DNA of 28,980 nt, taken from positions 1-28,980 of the IMG/VR virus record IMGVR_UViG_3300026136_000413. One strand, 5' to 3'. Positions 5,688-15,217 of this stretch are shown piece by piece. The DNA is from a virus. Position numbers and translations under genes: made by a program. Numbering within the stretch: the first letter of the stretch is position 1; each line of letters begins with the position of its first letter. Below the pieces are notes generated by a model. The model worked only from the letters and a program-made list of their open reading frames with translations, did no database searches and was not told where the DNA came from.

Positions 5688-7888
5688 TATGTTATATCCC
5701 TAAATCTTAGATATTTATCGTTGCTTCTCTCCACGGTTATAACATCTCCGTCTGCCGGCACCGATGCTATGTTGAAAACAATGGTCGTTTTTTGATTACC
5801 AACATCATGCGTAAGATGATAGTCTAATCCTCCTTCATCATCCCTTGTCTTGGTTGTTGTGCCAACTTTTACCAAAATATCTTCTTCATGCACTATTTCG
5901 TCTAGGGCAAAAGATAATGTAGACCCATCACCTGTAAATGTTGATGGTGAAACTTTGCTTGTTGATACAGAATATCTGTCTATTATAAACAGTATTTTTT
6001 TGAAATCTAAGTTTAAATCTTCTATCCTCTTCTTTAATTTTCCAGATGTGCCCGGTTTACAATACAATATTGGCACTGCTTTTATGTAACCCAGCGGACC
6101 TTGTGAGCCAGCCTGTTCTGTCTTCATCCATAACGGTAGGTAAGTCCATTCGTCATGACCCAATGCTTTGATCCTGTCTCTCATGTTTTCAACTGCATTT
6201 GGCCTTATTGTTGTTGCCCCTGTTTCTATCCCGTCATTGTTAACAAATCTATCAACAATATCTAAATAGACAACTTCGTAGATCACTGTGCCATTCTGTT
6301 TTGCAACCGCTGTTTTCAAATCACCAAAATATAATGTCACAGGTGCATGATTAGATTCCATTTGATTCTGATACGTTGTCAGTGTCTGTGTTTCCACTCC
6401 AGCAATCATCAACATCTTAGGCGTAAGTTTCATGCCGAAGTTTGCGTCCTCTGGTCTGTAAATCTCTTCTGGAGAATTAATATTTGGATCTTGTGCTATA
6501 TTGTAGAATATATTTTCGTCTATAAAAGAAGTTGCCTGTCCTTCAAAGGATCCATATTCAATTGATGTGTATGGTATGTCAACAAGCACTGTGAATGTTT
6601 TTGTTGCGGCCAGTTCTTCATACTGATCACTTACAGTCACAGTGAAAGTATAGGATCTAGTAGAATCTGTAAAGTCACTTGACCTGATTGTTCCAACCAG
6701 ATTGCCTAGGGGAGAAAGTGTAATGCCCGGTGGTAGGCTTCCTGATGCTAATTTGTAAAACAGAACTCTGTTCGGCTGTTCAGGATCTGCCTGTATGTTC
6801 AGTGTGCTTGGAATATCGGCATGTAAAGTTCCAACGTTTTCGTCTGTTGTGAATTGGATACCTATGTCTATGTCTCCCAACACTGTCATTGTGAATGATT
6901 TGTCTGTGAAAACCTGTTGTCCTGTGTCCATGGTTCTTGTTGCTCTCATGGTAAAGACGAAATCTGTTTGTACTTCTCCCTGCCTTGGAAGGAAACCAAA
7001 AATTTCTCCTGAATTTGAATCTATCTGTAGTCCTGTTGGCAATGTGCCGTCCTGCAATGAGTAGACGAAAGCATTTCCTGTTGAGTCAGCGTCTTCTATG
7101 TCTATTTTGATAACCACTTGGTTGTCGTGTCTGAATGTTCCTAGTGCTGTGTTAGTCAAGAACACAGGTCTTCTTTGAGATGAAAGGTCCATTGTGATTG
7201 GGAAATTGTTTATTTCCGTCATGTCCGCTGTGATATTAGGATTGTTCACGTTCCAATAGGCCGCCGAGTACACAAATATATGATTTTCTTGTGTTGTAAC
7301 CGAAGTTCCGTCACTCACTCTACAAGTGATAGGAAATGTCATTGCAATCTGTCTTGTCGAATCTTCAAAGTAGTCGTCAGTGAGCCTGCATATTCCTGTC
7401 AATTCTCCTGCTTCGCTCAAAGATAATCCAGGTGGCAATATTCCTGACTGTATTTCAAATCTCATATCTCTTCCAACTGCTCGGTCACCGTCTGTTGCAT
7501 GGAATTGGAAGTCTACACGTTCTCCGTCCAACACCCAATACAGTCCTACTCTAGTTGAGTCTGCAAGTTGTAACTGTCCAGCCGCAGTTGTGAATACTGG
7601 ATTGTCTTGTCCCTCGATGTCTAATGAAAAAGTTCTGTCTGTTATGGTACTGCCGGCCGTGGCTCGCACGACGAAGGTGTAAAGAGTTCTTTTGGCAACC
7701 TCAGCCGGAGTACCTGTAAGTAAGCCTGTGGAAGTCAGAGACATTCCAGTTGGTAGGCTTCCTGCGATTATGGAGTAAGTGATGGCCGTTGAGTCACTAG
7801 TATTCGCCTCAAGTTGAAGTGAATACGTGCTGTCTTCGGCGAATGTCGCCAATTTACCTTCTGTGGTTGTCCACACCGGTGTTGCCAT
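5687..7888 (-). CDS. virion structural protein with four Ig-like (He_PIG type) repeats
   Basis: A 733-residue protein. Four repeats carry the putative-Ig signature G(S/T/I)LPxG followed by a LxG turn: GSLPTG near 43, GILPPG near 149, GTLPTG near 281 and GSLPPG near 383, spaced about 100-130 residues. Residues 440-640 form a different domain (YRPEDANFGMKLTPKM, then VPILYCKPGTSGKLKKRIEDL). The last 88 residues form a beta domain beginning FTGDGSTLSFAL. No signal peptide is present, as expected for a virion protein. The Ig domains suggest weak binding to cell-surface carbohydrate. A strong ribosome site (AAGGAG) precedes the ATG, and a T4-late-like box lies just upstream, so it probably heads a late unit that includes the 187-, 83- and 211-residue genes downstream. 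Confidence 0.8.
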   Translation of the reverse strand: MATPVWTTTEGKLATFAEDSTYSLQLEANTSDSTAITYSIIAGSLPTGMSLTSTGLLTGTPAEVAKRTLYTFVVRATAGSTITDRTFSLDIEGQDNPVFTTAAGQLQLADSTRVGLYWVLDGERVDFQFHATDGDRAVGRDMRFEIQSGILPPGLSLSEAGELTGICRLTDDYFEDSTRQIAMTFPITCRVSDGTSVTTQENHIFVYSAAYWNVNNPNITADMTEINNFPITMDLSSQRRPVFLTNTALGTFRHDNQVVIKIDIEDADSTGNAFVYSLQDGTLPTGLQIDSNSGEIFGFLPRQGEVQTDFVFTMRATRTMDTGQQVFTDKSFTMTVLGDIDIGIQFTTDENVGTLHADIPSTLNIQADPEQPNRVLFYKLASGSLPPGITLSPLGNLVGTIRSSDFTDSTRSYTFTVTVSDQYEELAATKTFTVLVDIPYTSIEYGSFEGQATSFIDENIFYNIAQDPNINSPEEIYRPEDANFGMKLTPKMLMIAGVETQTLTTYQNQMESNHAPVTLYFGDLKTAVAKQNGTVIYEVVYLDIVDRFVNNDGIETGATTIRPNAVENMRDRIKALGHDEWTYLPLWMKTEQAGSQGPLGYIKAVPILYCKPGTSGKLKKRIEDLNLDFKKILFIIDRYSVSTSKVSPSTFTGDGSTLSFALDEIVHEEDILVKVGTTTKTRDDEGGLDYHLTHDVGNQKTTIVFNIASVPADGDVITVERSNDKYLRFRDIT

Positions 7889-7909
7889 TAACTTTACTCC
7901 TTACAAGGG

Positions 7910-7917
7910 TATTTATT
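7910..7917 (-). promoter_or_regulatory. T4-late-like promoter box
   Basis: Minus-strand AATAAATA, one or two substitutions from the T4 late -10 element TATAAATA, with no matching -35. It is followed by a 21-base leader containing AAGGAG and the ATG of the Ig-repeat structural gene at 7888. The position and the virion gene fit late transcription. This is a pattern match only. Confidence 0.45.
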
Positions 7918-7922
7918 GGATA

Positions 7923-8081
7923 TCAGTGGTGATTATTCTGTGTACGAATCCAGTGTTCTAGGTGCTGTTGGAGGTCTTCACGCTTGATCTTGTCTGATTC
8001 ACGCTTGATGGCTTCCTTCAAACGATTAATCTCAGATCGGGGAGATTTATACTGTCTCTGGTACCTGGTGTATTTCCTCAT
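7923..8081 (-). CDS. small basic helical protein, 52 residues
   Basis: An open frame of 52 codons from ATG (8081) to TGA (7923-7925) that fills the 218-base space between two structural genes. The product starts MRKYTRYQRQYKSPRSEINR and continues LKEAIKRESDKIKREDLQQH; it is highly charged, predicted helical, and ends NNHH. Support is the orientation, the fit between neighbours and protein-like composition. Against it is the absence of a ribosome-binding site; TATAAT lies 19 bases upstream of the ATG without a good -35 box. I do not recognise a family. Confidence 0.5.
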   Translation of the reverse strand: MRKYTRYQRQYKSPRSEINRLKEAIKRESDKIKREDLQQHLEHWIRTQNNHH

Positions 8082-8106
8082 AGATGTGTGTTGTGTCTAA
8101 ATTATA

Positions 8107-9474
8107 TTAAACGTTTATTTTACATGCCTGGGTTTTGAATGTCACAGATCCAGGAGAGATGTTTGTGGCTCTCAATCTAACATTATTTCCATCAATATCA
8201 ACACTGTAAGTGGCCACAGCACCTCCGCTGTAAGTTGATATAGATCCAAACGTGGCGATGTATGCGTTTGACCCATCATGTGTGACGTTGGCCTCAACCA
8301 TCTCGTGTCTACCGTTTGTGGCATCAACCGCGGATATAAAAAACTTGGCACTTCTGTCAACAGTTTTGTTAAATGAAGAAATTGTGTCAGTTTGTGAACT
8401 TGCTATGTCCTTCGTTGTATCAGAAATAGCCGAGTGGGTTAAAGCCGCACCCGCAGTCGCGAATGACAATGTGCCCGAACCGTCTGTTGTCAAGAACTGT
8501 CCTGCTGTTCCGTCCGTGGTTGGGAACACGAATCCGCTGATTGATACACCGCCTGTGCCACTACCTGATAATTCAAGGTCAGCATTAGACTCGGTGGTTG
8601 TTACAGTGTTGTCTCGTATTGTGATTCCATCTATTACCGCCGAAGTGGTTGCAGTAAGTGTGGTGAAAGTTCCTGCCAATGGTGTCGAGGCACCTATCAC
8701 TGTGTTGTCAATGGTTCCGCCATTGATGTCCGCTTTGGACATCACAACAGATCCTGTTCCTGCCGGTTCTATTGTTAAGTCAGAGTTGGATTGTGTTGTT
8801 GTAATTTTGTTGTCTGTTATCTTAATGTTCCCATCAACGGTAAGGGTGTTAAGAACTACACTTCCTGTTCCACCTGGTGTAAGGTTTAGGTCAGCGTTTG
8901 AAGATGTGCCAATGATGTTGTCATTAAAAGTAAGATTGTCTATTGTAGTTGTACCAACTAAACTAGTTGTGCCAGTAACATTCAAAGTTGACAGTGTTGT
9001 CAATCCAGATGGAACAGCCAATGTTGATGAAACCGAAGTTGCACCTGTCAGAGTTGATGTCCCTTCAACAGTCAGTGTGCCGTCAACAATAAGTCCATCA
9101 TTAATATTAATAATAGAAGAATCATCTGAACTTAAAGTTGTTCCATTAATCTTGATTGCGCCAAAAACCACAGATCCTGTGCCCGATGGAATCAAATTAA
9201 TATTCTCGTTTGATCTTGTGCCTTCTATGTTGTTGTCGTTGAATCGGAATGCTGGAAAATTCACTGATCCAGCACCTGCAGGTCCAAAAATCAAGTCATC
9301 ATTACTTCTGATTGTTTTAATCGAGTTTCCACTTATGAGGATGGCGTCAGATGATATACCAGGAGCCGTGTAGACTTCTGTGAAGTTCTCATTGATCTTA
9401 CGCATCGCCTCACGTAAAGTATCACCTGTACCGTCGTTTGCGTTAGATCCTCTGTTTATTACCTGTTGTGCCAT
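8107..9474 (-). CDS. tail-fibre / adhesin protein (455 residues)
   Basis: The N-terminus carries GTGDTLREAMRKINENFTEVY (residues 15-35), the attachment motif shared with the two fibre genes to its right. Residues 40-330 are short beta repeats of the type FNDNII.TSSNADL.L.P.GTGSVV, recurring about every 40-50 residues, consistent with a trimeric beta-helical shaft. The last 110 residues (from about 345) are one globular domain with AKFFISAVDA, THDGSNAYI and DIDGNNVRLRAT. The whole protein is a paralogue of the 1909-residue neighbour: same N-terminus, same shaft and one terminal domain instead of about a dozen. No signal peptide, no enzymatic motif. Probable role: host receptor binding. Confidence 0.8.
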   Translation of the reverse strand: MAQQVINRGSNANDGTGDTLREAMRKINENFTEVYTAPGISSDAILISGNSIKTIRSNDDLIFGPAGAGSVNFPAFRFNDNNIEGTRSNENINLIPSGTGSVVFGAIKINGTTLSSDDSSIININDGLIVDGTLTVEGTSTLTGATSVSSTLAVPSGLTTLSTLNVTGTTSLVGTTTIDNLTFNDNIIGTSSNADLNLTPGGTGSVVLNTLTVDGNIKITDNKITTTQSNSDLTIEPAGTGSVVMSKADINGGTIDNTVIGASTPLAGTFTTLTATTSAVIDGITIRDNTVTTTESNADLELSGSGTGGVSISGFVFPTTDGTAGQFLTTDGSGTLSFATAGAALTHSAISDTTKDIASSQTDTISSFNKTVDRSAKFFISAVDATNGRHEMVEANVTHDGSNAYIATFGSISTYSGGAVATYSVDIDGNNVRLRATNISPGSVTFKTQACKINV

Positions 9475-9475
9475 A

Positions 9476-12400
9476 TTAAACCTTCATTAACCTTCTCACC
9501 ACTGTTACAGTGTGCGTGTTAGTATTACTTATCGTACCTCTCAACCTGACATTGTCTCCAACTACGTCGGCAGTGATATCCACCATGTCGCCTGTGTGGT
9601 TAGTCACCCTACCAAATGTTGACAAATAAACGTTTGTGCCGTCATGTGTCAGGTTGGCATCCAGTGTTTCATATAAACCTAGAGAACCGCTGGCAGGATC
9701 ACTGATTGAAATCTGATATTTTGCACTTCTGAATTCTGTTTTGTCAAATGAGTCCAGTGTTGCAATGGAACTAGGTGCCCCGGCCGCCCTTGCAAGGTGT
9801 ACCCTGTACATGTTGACAGTGGTATCTGTGTTCTGTTGATTGTTCTCTGCCCGAAGTTCAACGTTGCCGCTGTTCATGGCCGCGGTGAATTTCATCAGAG
9901 GCGTAGTTGTGGAATGTGTGCTGATGTTTGCCACGTCATCTACGATGTAGGCATCCGCGCCATCTGATGTTACCATCAGTTCTGCTATCTGTGATTCATT
10001 CGCCGCATTTTTTCCAACAACAACATAGTTGGCAAGTTGATATGTGCTCTGTGCGAAACTGTCTAACACGTCATAAGCAAAACTTGTTCCTCGTAGCATG
10101 TGTATTCTGAATGCATTGACAATGGTGCTTCCGCCTGCTGATGAGGCCGCACTCAATGTCACAGTGTTTGATCCATCATGTGCCGCCGAAAGTGTGATCA
10201 TTGGAGTCGACTTGGATGACACGTGGTTGGCGTGTGACACAAAGGCCTCCGCACCGTTGGTGATCACAGACGCTTCTTGTATCTCCGAAGTGCCTTCGGA
10301 TGCGTTATGAGCCACGATCACATAGTGGGCACCTGTTTGACTCGTGTCTTGGAAAGTGTCTATTGGAGTGGCCGAACTTGATACTGTCGCTGTGTCAATC
10401 AATTTAGAGTCAGCACCTTCGGCATTGTTTTCAGTGTCCGCCAATCGTATCCTGTAGAATTTTACTTTGACGTCAGGTATATTACCCGCACACCTCAATC
10501 TTAGATTGCCTCCAGATATGTCCGCAGTCAGTGTCACCAGTGAAACGTGTGAGAAGTGTTCGTTGAATGCAGTTATGTAGGCATCTGTGCCATCGTGCAC
10601 CACAAGACATTCTATGTTGCTTGTGAAACCGGAAACAGTTTCTTTGGCAGAGATGTAATATTTTGCTCCCCTGTAACTCGAAGTTGCCCATGAGTCGAGG
10701 TTGTCAGTTTGTCCAACAGGTGCCTTCATGTGTACCCTGTATGCGGCAACCTTGGTCGAACCACCAGATGTTGAGGATGCCGACAGTGTCACAGTTGAAG
10801 AACCGTCATGTGCCGCTGTAAGATCAAGTTGGTTTGTTCCTTTCGTACTCACGTATGGTCCAGATGAAACAAAAGCACCTGTGCCATTTGTTATGACATT
10901 GGCTTCCTGTATCGATGCCGCCCCTTCAGTGGAGTTATATCCAATTATCACGTAGTGTGCACCGTCCACTTCCGTGTCTACGAATGTGTCAACTGCCGTT
11001 GAAGAACTCGATGCTACCACACCGCCTATCACTTTGGTGTTAGTGAATGTTTGTGTTGATGGTTCATCATTTAAAATTACTTTATAGAAAGTTATCCTTG
11101 TGTTGTCCTGTGCCACCACCACTCTCAATCTGAGAAGACCACCACTTATATCTGCTGTGAGATTTCCATTGATCAAACTTGCACTGCCACTGTGGTGTTC
11201 ATTGTATGAATTTATGAATGCGTTGGTGCCATCATGTACGACCAAGGCCTCAATGTTGCTTACCTCGTTGCTGTCTAGGTTGTTTAGTGATATGAAATAT
11301 TTCGCACCTCTGAAATCTGCGATTTGAAAACTGTCAATGGTTGCAGTTGAACTTGTTGGTGCTTTCAATCTGATTGCGAAAGCCTGCACAGTAGATGCTC
11401 CTGAAGTTGAACTTGCCTTGACACTTACTATCCCAGAAGATATTGTTGCAGATATCTCCAACATGTCTGTGCCTTTAGAACTAACATTTGGACCTTGTTG
11501 CACAAAAACATTTGTGCCGTCTGTTACTACCACTGCCTCACAAATGAAATTTTCAGTTGAACCTTTTTGACCAGTGATCACGTAGTGTACAGCATCAGTG
11601 ACACTGGCTTGGAATGCATCAAATTCAGTTGCAGTACTTGACACGATGGTGTTACCTATTATTTTCCTTGTGCTGTCACTGTTTGCCTCCTCGACTTCAG
11701 AGTCTCCAAATGCAACTACCCTGTTTACTATTACTTTTGTGCTATCGCCCGCTGTGGCCGATCCTCTTAATCGTAAAGAAGTTCCATTTATGTCTGCTGT
11801 TAGATTGATAAGGCTGTTATTGCCTGTAAAAAATTCGTTGTAGGTCGTAATGTATGCATTTGTGCCGTCATGTGTAACCAATGCTTCGATGTTTCCTGTT
11901 TCTCCTGTTGCCTGATTAACAACCGTGATGAAATATTTGGCTCCATTGTGTGGTCCGTGTGTGAATGCATTAAGAGTGGTCTCCGTACTGTCTATGATAC
12001 TCGTGTTAACAATGTCATTTACTAAACCTAATTCTCCAGCGAACCCTGTGCCTGTGCCATCACCAAGTCCAATTCTGTAATATGCCATTGTGTTGTTGGC
12101 CGAAACACTACTGCCATCTGAGTCTGTTGATCTCAATCTTATTTTGCTTGTACTGTCACCAGCGGACACCATGTCAGTGGTGTAAATTGGATGTTGGTCC
12201 GCTTCATCTGTGCTTACTATTGACGAACTCGTCATGAATGAATCTTGTAAGTTGTGGCAAAGCGATATCTTCTGTGTCTCGAAACTGCCATTTGCAACGT
12301 CATGATTTATAACATAGAATAAAGCGCCATCATACGTGCCTGCTGTGAACTCTGCACACGTGGTTGTGCCTGATGCTGATAGTGTGGCATGATTTCCTTC

Positions 12401-15205
12401 TGCCGCAACAGCATTCACTGTTGTTTCTTGTATTCCTCCAACAGTCAAAGTATCTGTGTCTGCCTTGCCGTCACCACTCGTGTACCCAGAAGAGTCATTG
12501 TCACCCAATCCGATCCTGTAGTAGGCCAGTGTGTTGGAGTTCGATTTTGAAGAGTCATCTAGTCTTCCACCATTACCTAGCAATCTCACATCACTTCCAC
12601 TGACGTCTGCGTCTGTCTCTAGGTGATTGTGACTTAGGTCAGTCCGCGTGATCGAAGATGACGTTATGAATGCATCTGAATTGTTGTGCATCACTGAATA
12701 TTTGAAAGTGGCCAGTCCGGAGTTTTCTATGTCATTTGAAACTCCCAAATACCATGCACTGTCGTAGGCAGATTTGTCAAAATCTGCAAGTGTTCTTTGT
12801 GTGCTTAATATGGAAGTACATGTTCCTGTCGCTGTGATGGTGTCTACCCTTGTCTCATTGGCACCACCAAACGTGACTCCTGCATTTAATCCAATTTTTC
12901 CAGTTGTGCCAGTTGAAGTGTTGTCTCCTAGGCCTATCGCATAATATGAAATTGCATTTTGTATCGCTGTTGATCCATCAGTAACACCAGTTGCTTTCAA
13001 TTCTATGTTGGAACCATTGACTCCAACATCAAATGCAGTGATGTCATTCATTGCACCTGTTTTCACCACATGTGAATCTGAAACAAATGCATCACGTGTG
13101 CTTCCATCGGAGGTGATCCCGTGGTGAACTGACAATTTGTTTATTTTGAATTCATTGTTGGTTATATCCTTCTGTACCATGTGATAGAACACACTGTCGT
13201 AATCGGATTGAGCAACGGTGTTGATGACTTTTTGAGTGGTCATGTCAGGATTGACGTCACCTCTGAAACTGTTTGTGTCTATCGTTGTTGATGCTGTGTT
13301 GCTGACTGTCTGTGCACCAATAACCTTTTCATAACTGTTGATTGTTGAGTCCGATTCGTTGTCTGCAAGAAGAACTCTGTACATTGTGCATCTACAAGTT
13401 CCTGCTGTACCATTGGAACCTCTCACTATTACATCACCTCCAAAAATAACTGCTGAAAATGTCACCAATTCGGTGTTGCCGGAATTGGTTGATAATTTAT
13501 TGTATTCGGTAATAAATGCGTCAGAGCCGTTGTGTACCACAAGCAGTTCAGCGTTCATTACTTCGTTTGTTGTTGTGTTGTTCACTGACACATAATACTT
13601 TGCTCCCCTGTAACTCGAAGTTGCCCATGTGTCTATTGTTGTAGTTGCACTCTCAACGTCTGCTATGACTTTTGTGGCCACGGGCCCATCTGAGTATCCT
13701 GATGAATCATTATCTCCCAAACCAAGCCTATAAAAAGTCAATGCATTGAACGTGGATTTAGTCGAACCGTCTGCCAGTGTGCCTGCCTGTCCTTTGAATC
13801 TTACTTTTCCTACTGACGTTCTTATATCAGTATTTGTGGAAATTATTTGATCGTCGTTATTTGTTTTAATAATTTGCGTTGTCCCATCAAAGGTATCAAA
13901 TGTGCTACCATCATCAGTCCCTTGGGCAATGGTTGTCTTGAATCCTGCATACTCGATTGAACTGTCAGCGGCGTCATATCTCTGCAAACAAAGATACCAT
14001 GCACTGTCATACTTTGCTTGATCCCACTCGTCTAGCAAACTGTCTGAGCCTGCACCTATATTTTCGTGAGCACCAACGGCTGTGTTTGCATCTATTTCAG
14101 TGAGTGATGAAAATCCAATCGTGTTCTTTGAGTCCTGGATGTCCGACTGTCCAAGCAAGATCGGACTGGTAACCCAACTGATTACTTTGCTACCATTCGT
14201 GCTTAGAAGTTGTCCTGAGTTACCATCTGCATTTGGTAACTTGAAATCCTTAAGGTAAACATATCCATTTCCATTTGCCTGCATTTCCAGGTTGGCATTT
14301 GACTCGATGGCTTTTATTTCATTATGTGCAATTTTCACTCCTGTGGTCGAAAGGGTACCATCTGCCGCAGGATCGAATGTAAGTGTTGTGAAATTTCCCG
14401 CCGCTGGTGTTGTTGCACCAATCACTGTGTTGTCTACCTCATTAGGAGTGCCACCACCATTAATGTCTATTTTTGAAATCTTCACAGATCCTGTGCCATT
14501 AGCGGCAAGATCAAAATTACTGTTGGTGGTTGTAACCCTTAAAATTTCAGCGTCCATTTCCAGATTGGAGTCAACTGTCAGTTTAGACACATTGACCACC
14601 CCTGTCCCGCCCGGCGTCAAAATAAGATCTGCGTTTGAACTGGTAGAAATTATGTTGTCATTGAAACTGAGATTGTCTACGGTTGTTGTACCAACGAACG
14701 ATGATGCACCTGACACAGTCAAAGTTGAAAGCGTCGTTTCATCAGTGACATTCAATGTTGAATTGATTGTGACTGCACCTTGTAAATCCGTCCCTTGTGC
14801 AGTCATGGTGCCATCCACGTTTACATTCTCATTGATGTTAACAATAGATGAATCCGTCCCGTGTATGCTAGTTCCAGAAAATCCTATGCCGTCTATGACC
14901 AATAACCCAGATCCATTTGGCACAATCCTGATGTCACCGTTTGTGTTAAGATTAGAAATGTTGTTGTCATTGATCTTGAAGTCTCCCATTATGACACTGC
15001 CTGTGCCTGACACTCCTAAATCAATACTTGCATTGGAAGATAGTGTTGCAATTTTGTTGTCTTGGAATCGTATGTCAGATTTTACAGGAGGAAATTCGAA
15101 TACTTCTGTAAAGTTATCATTGATCTTTACTGCGGCAGTTCTGATGCTATCACCTGTTCCGTCTGCTCCGCCCAGTGTACCGAGATCAATTGTCTTCTGT
15201 GCCAT
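9476..15205 (-). CDS. giant tail-fibre / adhesin protein (1909 residues)
   Basis: The largest gene of the window. Residues 1-345 mirror the 455-residue neighbour, with DGTGDSIRTAAVKINDNFTE and then shaft repeats (NDNIISTSSNADLILTPGGTG). From about residue 350 to the end stand about a dozen copies of a 90-130-residue domain with the core (A/G)AKY.I...., HDGT.A.I and ...ADI.G..LRLR. Two flavours partly alternate, one with HDGTDAYI and one with TNGAEAFV plus AAHDGS.TVTLSA. The last domain ends like that of the 455-residue protein (LTHDGTNVYLSTFG). The ATG at 15205 has AGGAG 7 bases upstream. It is one of the longest proteins expected in a phage of this size and is probably a distal host-recognition fibre. 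The repeats make recombination between units likely. Confidence 0.82.
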   Translation of the reverse strand: MAQKTIDLGTLGGADGTGDSIRTAAVKINDNFTEVFEFPPVKSDIRFQDNKIATLSSNASIDLGVSGTGSVIMGDFKINDNNISNLNTNGDIRIVPNGSGLLVIDGIGFSGTSIHGTDSSIVNINENVNVDGTMTAQGTDLQGAVTINSTLNVTDETTLSTLTVSGASSFVGTTTVDNLSFNDNIISTSSNADLILTPGGTGVVNVSKLTVDSNLEMDAEILRVTTTNSNFDLAANGTGSVKISKIDINGGGTPNEVDNTVIGATTPAAGNFTTLTFDPAADGTLSTTGVKIAHNEIKAIESNANLEMQANGNGYVYLKDFKLPNADGNSGQLLSTNGSKVISWVTSPILLGQSDIQDSKNTIGFSSLTEIDANTAVGAHENIGAGSDSLLDEWDQAKYDSAWYLCLQRYDAADSSIEYAGFKTTIAQGTDDGSTFDTFDGTTQIIKTNNDDQIISTNTDIRTSVGKVRFKGQAGTLADGSTKSTFNALTFYRLGLGDNDSSGYSDGPVATKVIADVESATTTIDTWATSSYRGAKYYVSVNNTTTNEVMNAELLVVHNGSDAFITEYNKLSTNSGNTELVTFSAVIFGGDVIVRGSNGTAGTCRCTMYRVLLADNESDSTINSYEKVIGAQTVSNTASTTIDTNSFRGDVNPDMTTQKVINTVAQSDYDSVFYHMVQKDITNNEFKINKLSVHHGITSDGSTRDAFVSDSHVVKTGAMNDITAFDVGVNGSNIELKATGVTDGSTAIQNAISYYAIGLGDNTSTGTTGKIGLNAGVTFGGANETRVDTITATGTCTSILSTQRTLADFDKSAYDSAWYLGVSNDIENSGLATFKYSVMHNNSDAFITSSSITRTDLSHNHLETDADVSGSDVRLLGNGGRLDDSSKSNSNTLAYYRIGLGDNDSSGYTSGDGKADTDTLTVGGIQETTVNAVAAEGNHATLSASGTTTCAEFTAGTYDGALFYVINHDVANGSFETQKISLCHNLQDSFMTSSSIVSTDEADQHPIYTTDMVSAGDSTSKIRLRSTDSDGSSVSANNTMAYYRIGLGDGTGTGFAGELGLVNDIVNTSIIDSTETTLNAFTHGPHNGAKYFITVVNQATGETGNIEALVTHDGTNAYITTYNEFFTGNNSLINLTADINGTSLRLRGSATAGDSTKVIVNRVVAFGDSEVEEANSDSTRKIIGNTIVSSTATEFDAFQASVTDAVHYVITGQKGSTENFICEAVVVTDGTNVFVQQGPNVSSKGTDMLEISATISSGIVSVKASSTSGASTVQAFAIRLKAPTSSTATIDSFQIADFRGAKYFISLNNLDSNEVSNIEALVVHDGTNAFINSYNEHHSGSASLINGNLTADISGGLLRLRVVVAQDNTRITFYKVILNDEPSTQTFTNTKVIGGVVASSSSTAVDTFVDTEVDGAHYVIIGYNSTEGAASIQEANVITNGTGAFVSSGPYVSTKGTNQLDLTAAHDGSSTVTLSASSTSGGSTKVAAYRVHMKAPVGQTDNLDSWATSSYRGAKYYISAKETVSGFTSNIECLVVHDGTDAYITAFNEHFSHVSLVTLTADISGGNLRLRCAGNIPDVKVKFYRIRLADTENNAEGADSKLIDTATVSSSATPIDTFQDTSQTGAHYVIVAHNASEGTSEIQEASVITNGAEAFVSHANHVSSKSTPMITLSAAHDGSNTVTLSAASSAGGSTIVNAFRIHMLRGTSFAYDVLDSFAQSTYQLANYVVVGKNAANESQIAELMVTSDGADAYIVDDVANISTHSTTTPLMKFTAAMNSGNVELRAENNQQNTDTTVNMYRVHLARAAGAPSSIATLDSFDKTEFRSAKYQISISDPASGSLGLYETLDANLTHDGTNVYLSTFGRVTNHTGDMVDITADVVGDNVRLRGTISNTNTHTVTVVRRLMKV
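10662..10692 (-). repeat. 31-base exact direct repeat, copy 1 (inside giant fibre gene)
   Basis: This stretch is identical to 13599-13629 and encodes HMGNFELQ in one frame but, in the real frame, ATSSYRGAKY. The two copies sit at the same place in two domain units 2.9 kb apart, while the flanking units differ. Confidence 0.85.
13599..13629 (-). repeat. 31-base exact direct repeat, copy 2 (inside giant fibre gene)
   Basis: Identical to 10662-10692, in the same reading frame (ATSSYRGAKY). It suggests a recent duplication or gene conversion between domain units. Confidence 0.85.
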
Positions 15206-15217
15206 AGAGATCTCCTA

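Larger units (their letters stand above)
9490..14150 (-). repeat. array of about twelve copies of one fibre domain, coding
   Basis: Protein-level repeats of roughly 90-130 residues inside the 1909-residue fibre gene. Anchor points on the plus strand are the recurring ccgtcatg or ccatcatg, which encode HDG in reverse, for example near 9641, 10580, 10803, 11230 and 11865. Limits are approximate. Units are diverged, except for one near-identical patch listed separately. Confidence 0.7.

Noticed and set aside
8252-9373. Long plus-strand frame (373 codons) opposite the 455-residue fibre gene
   Set aside because: It is the antisense of a low-complexity, Thr/Ser/Val-rich repeat gene, which leaves the opposite frame open; the product has no protein-like motifs. 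The same applies to 14292-15221.
9490-14150. CRISPR-like repeats
   Set aside because: The repeats are coding domains of about 300 bases in frame with a fibre gene, not short repeats with unique spacers.
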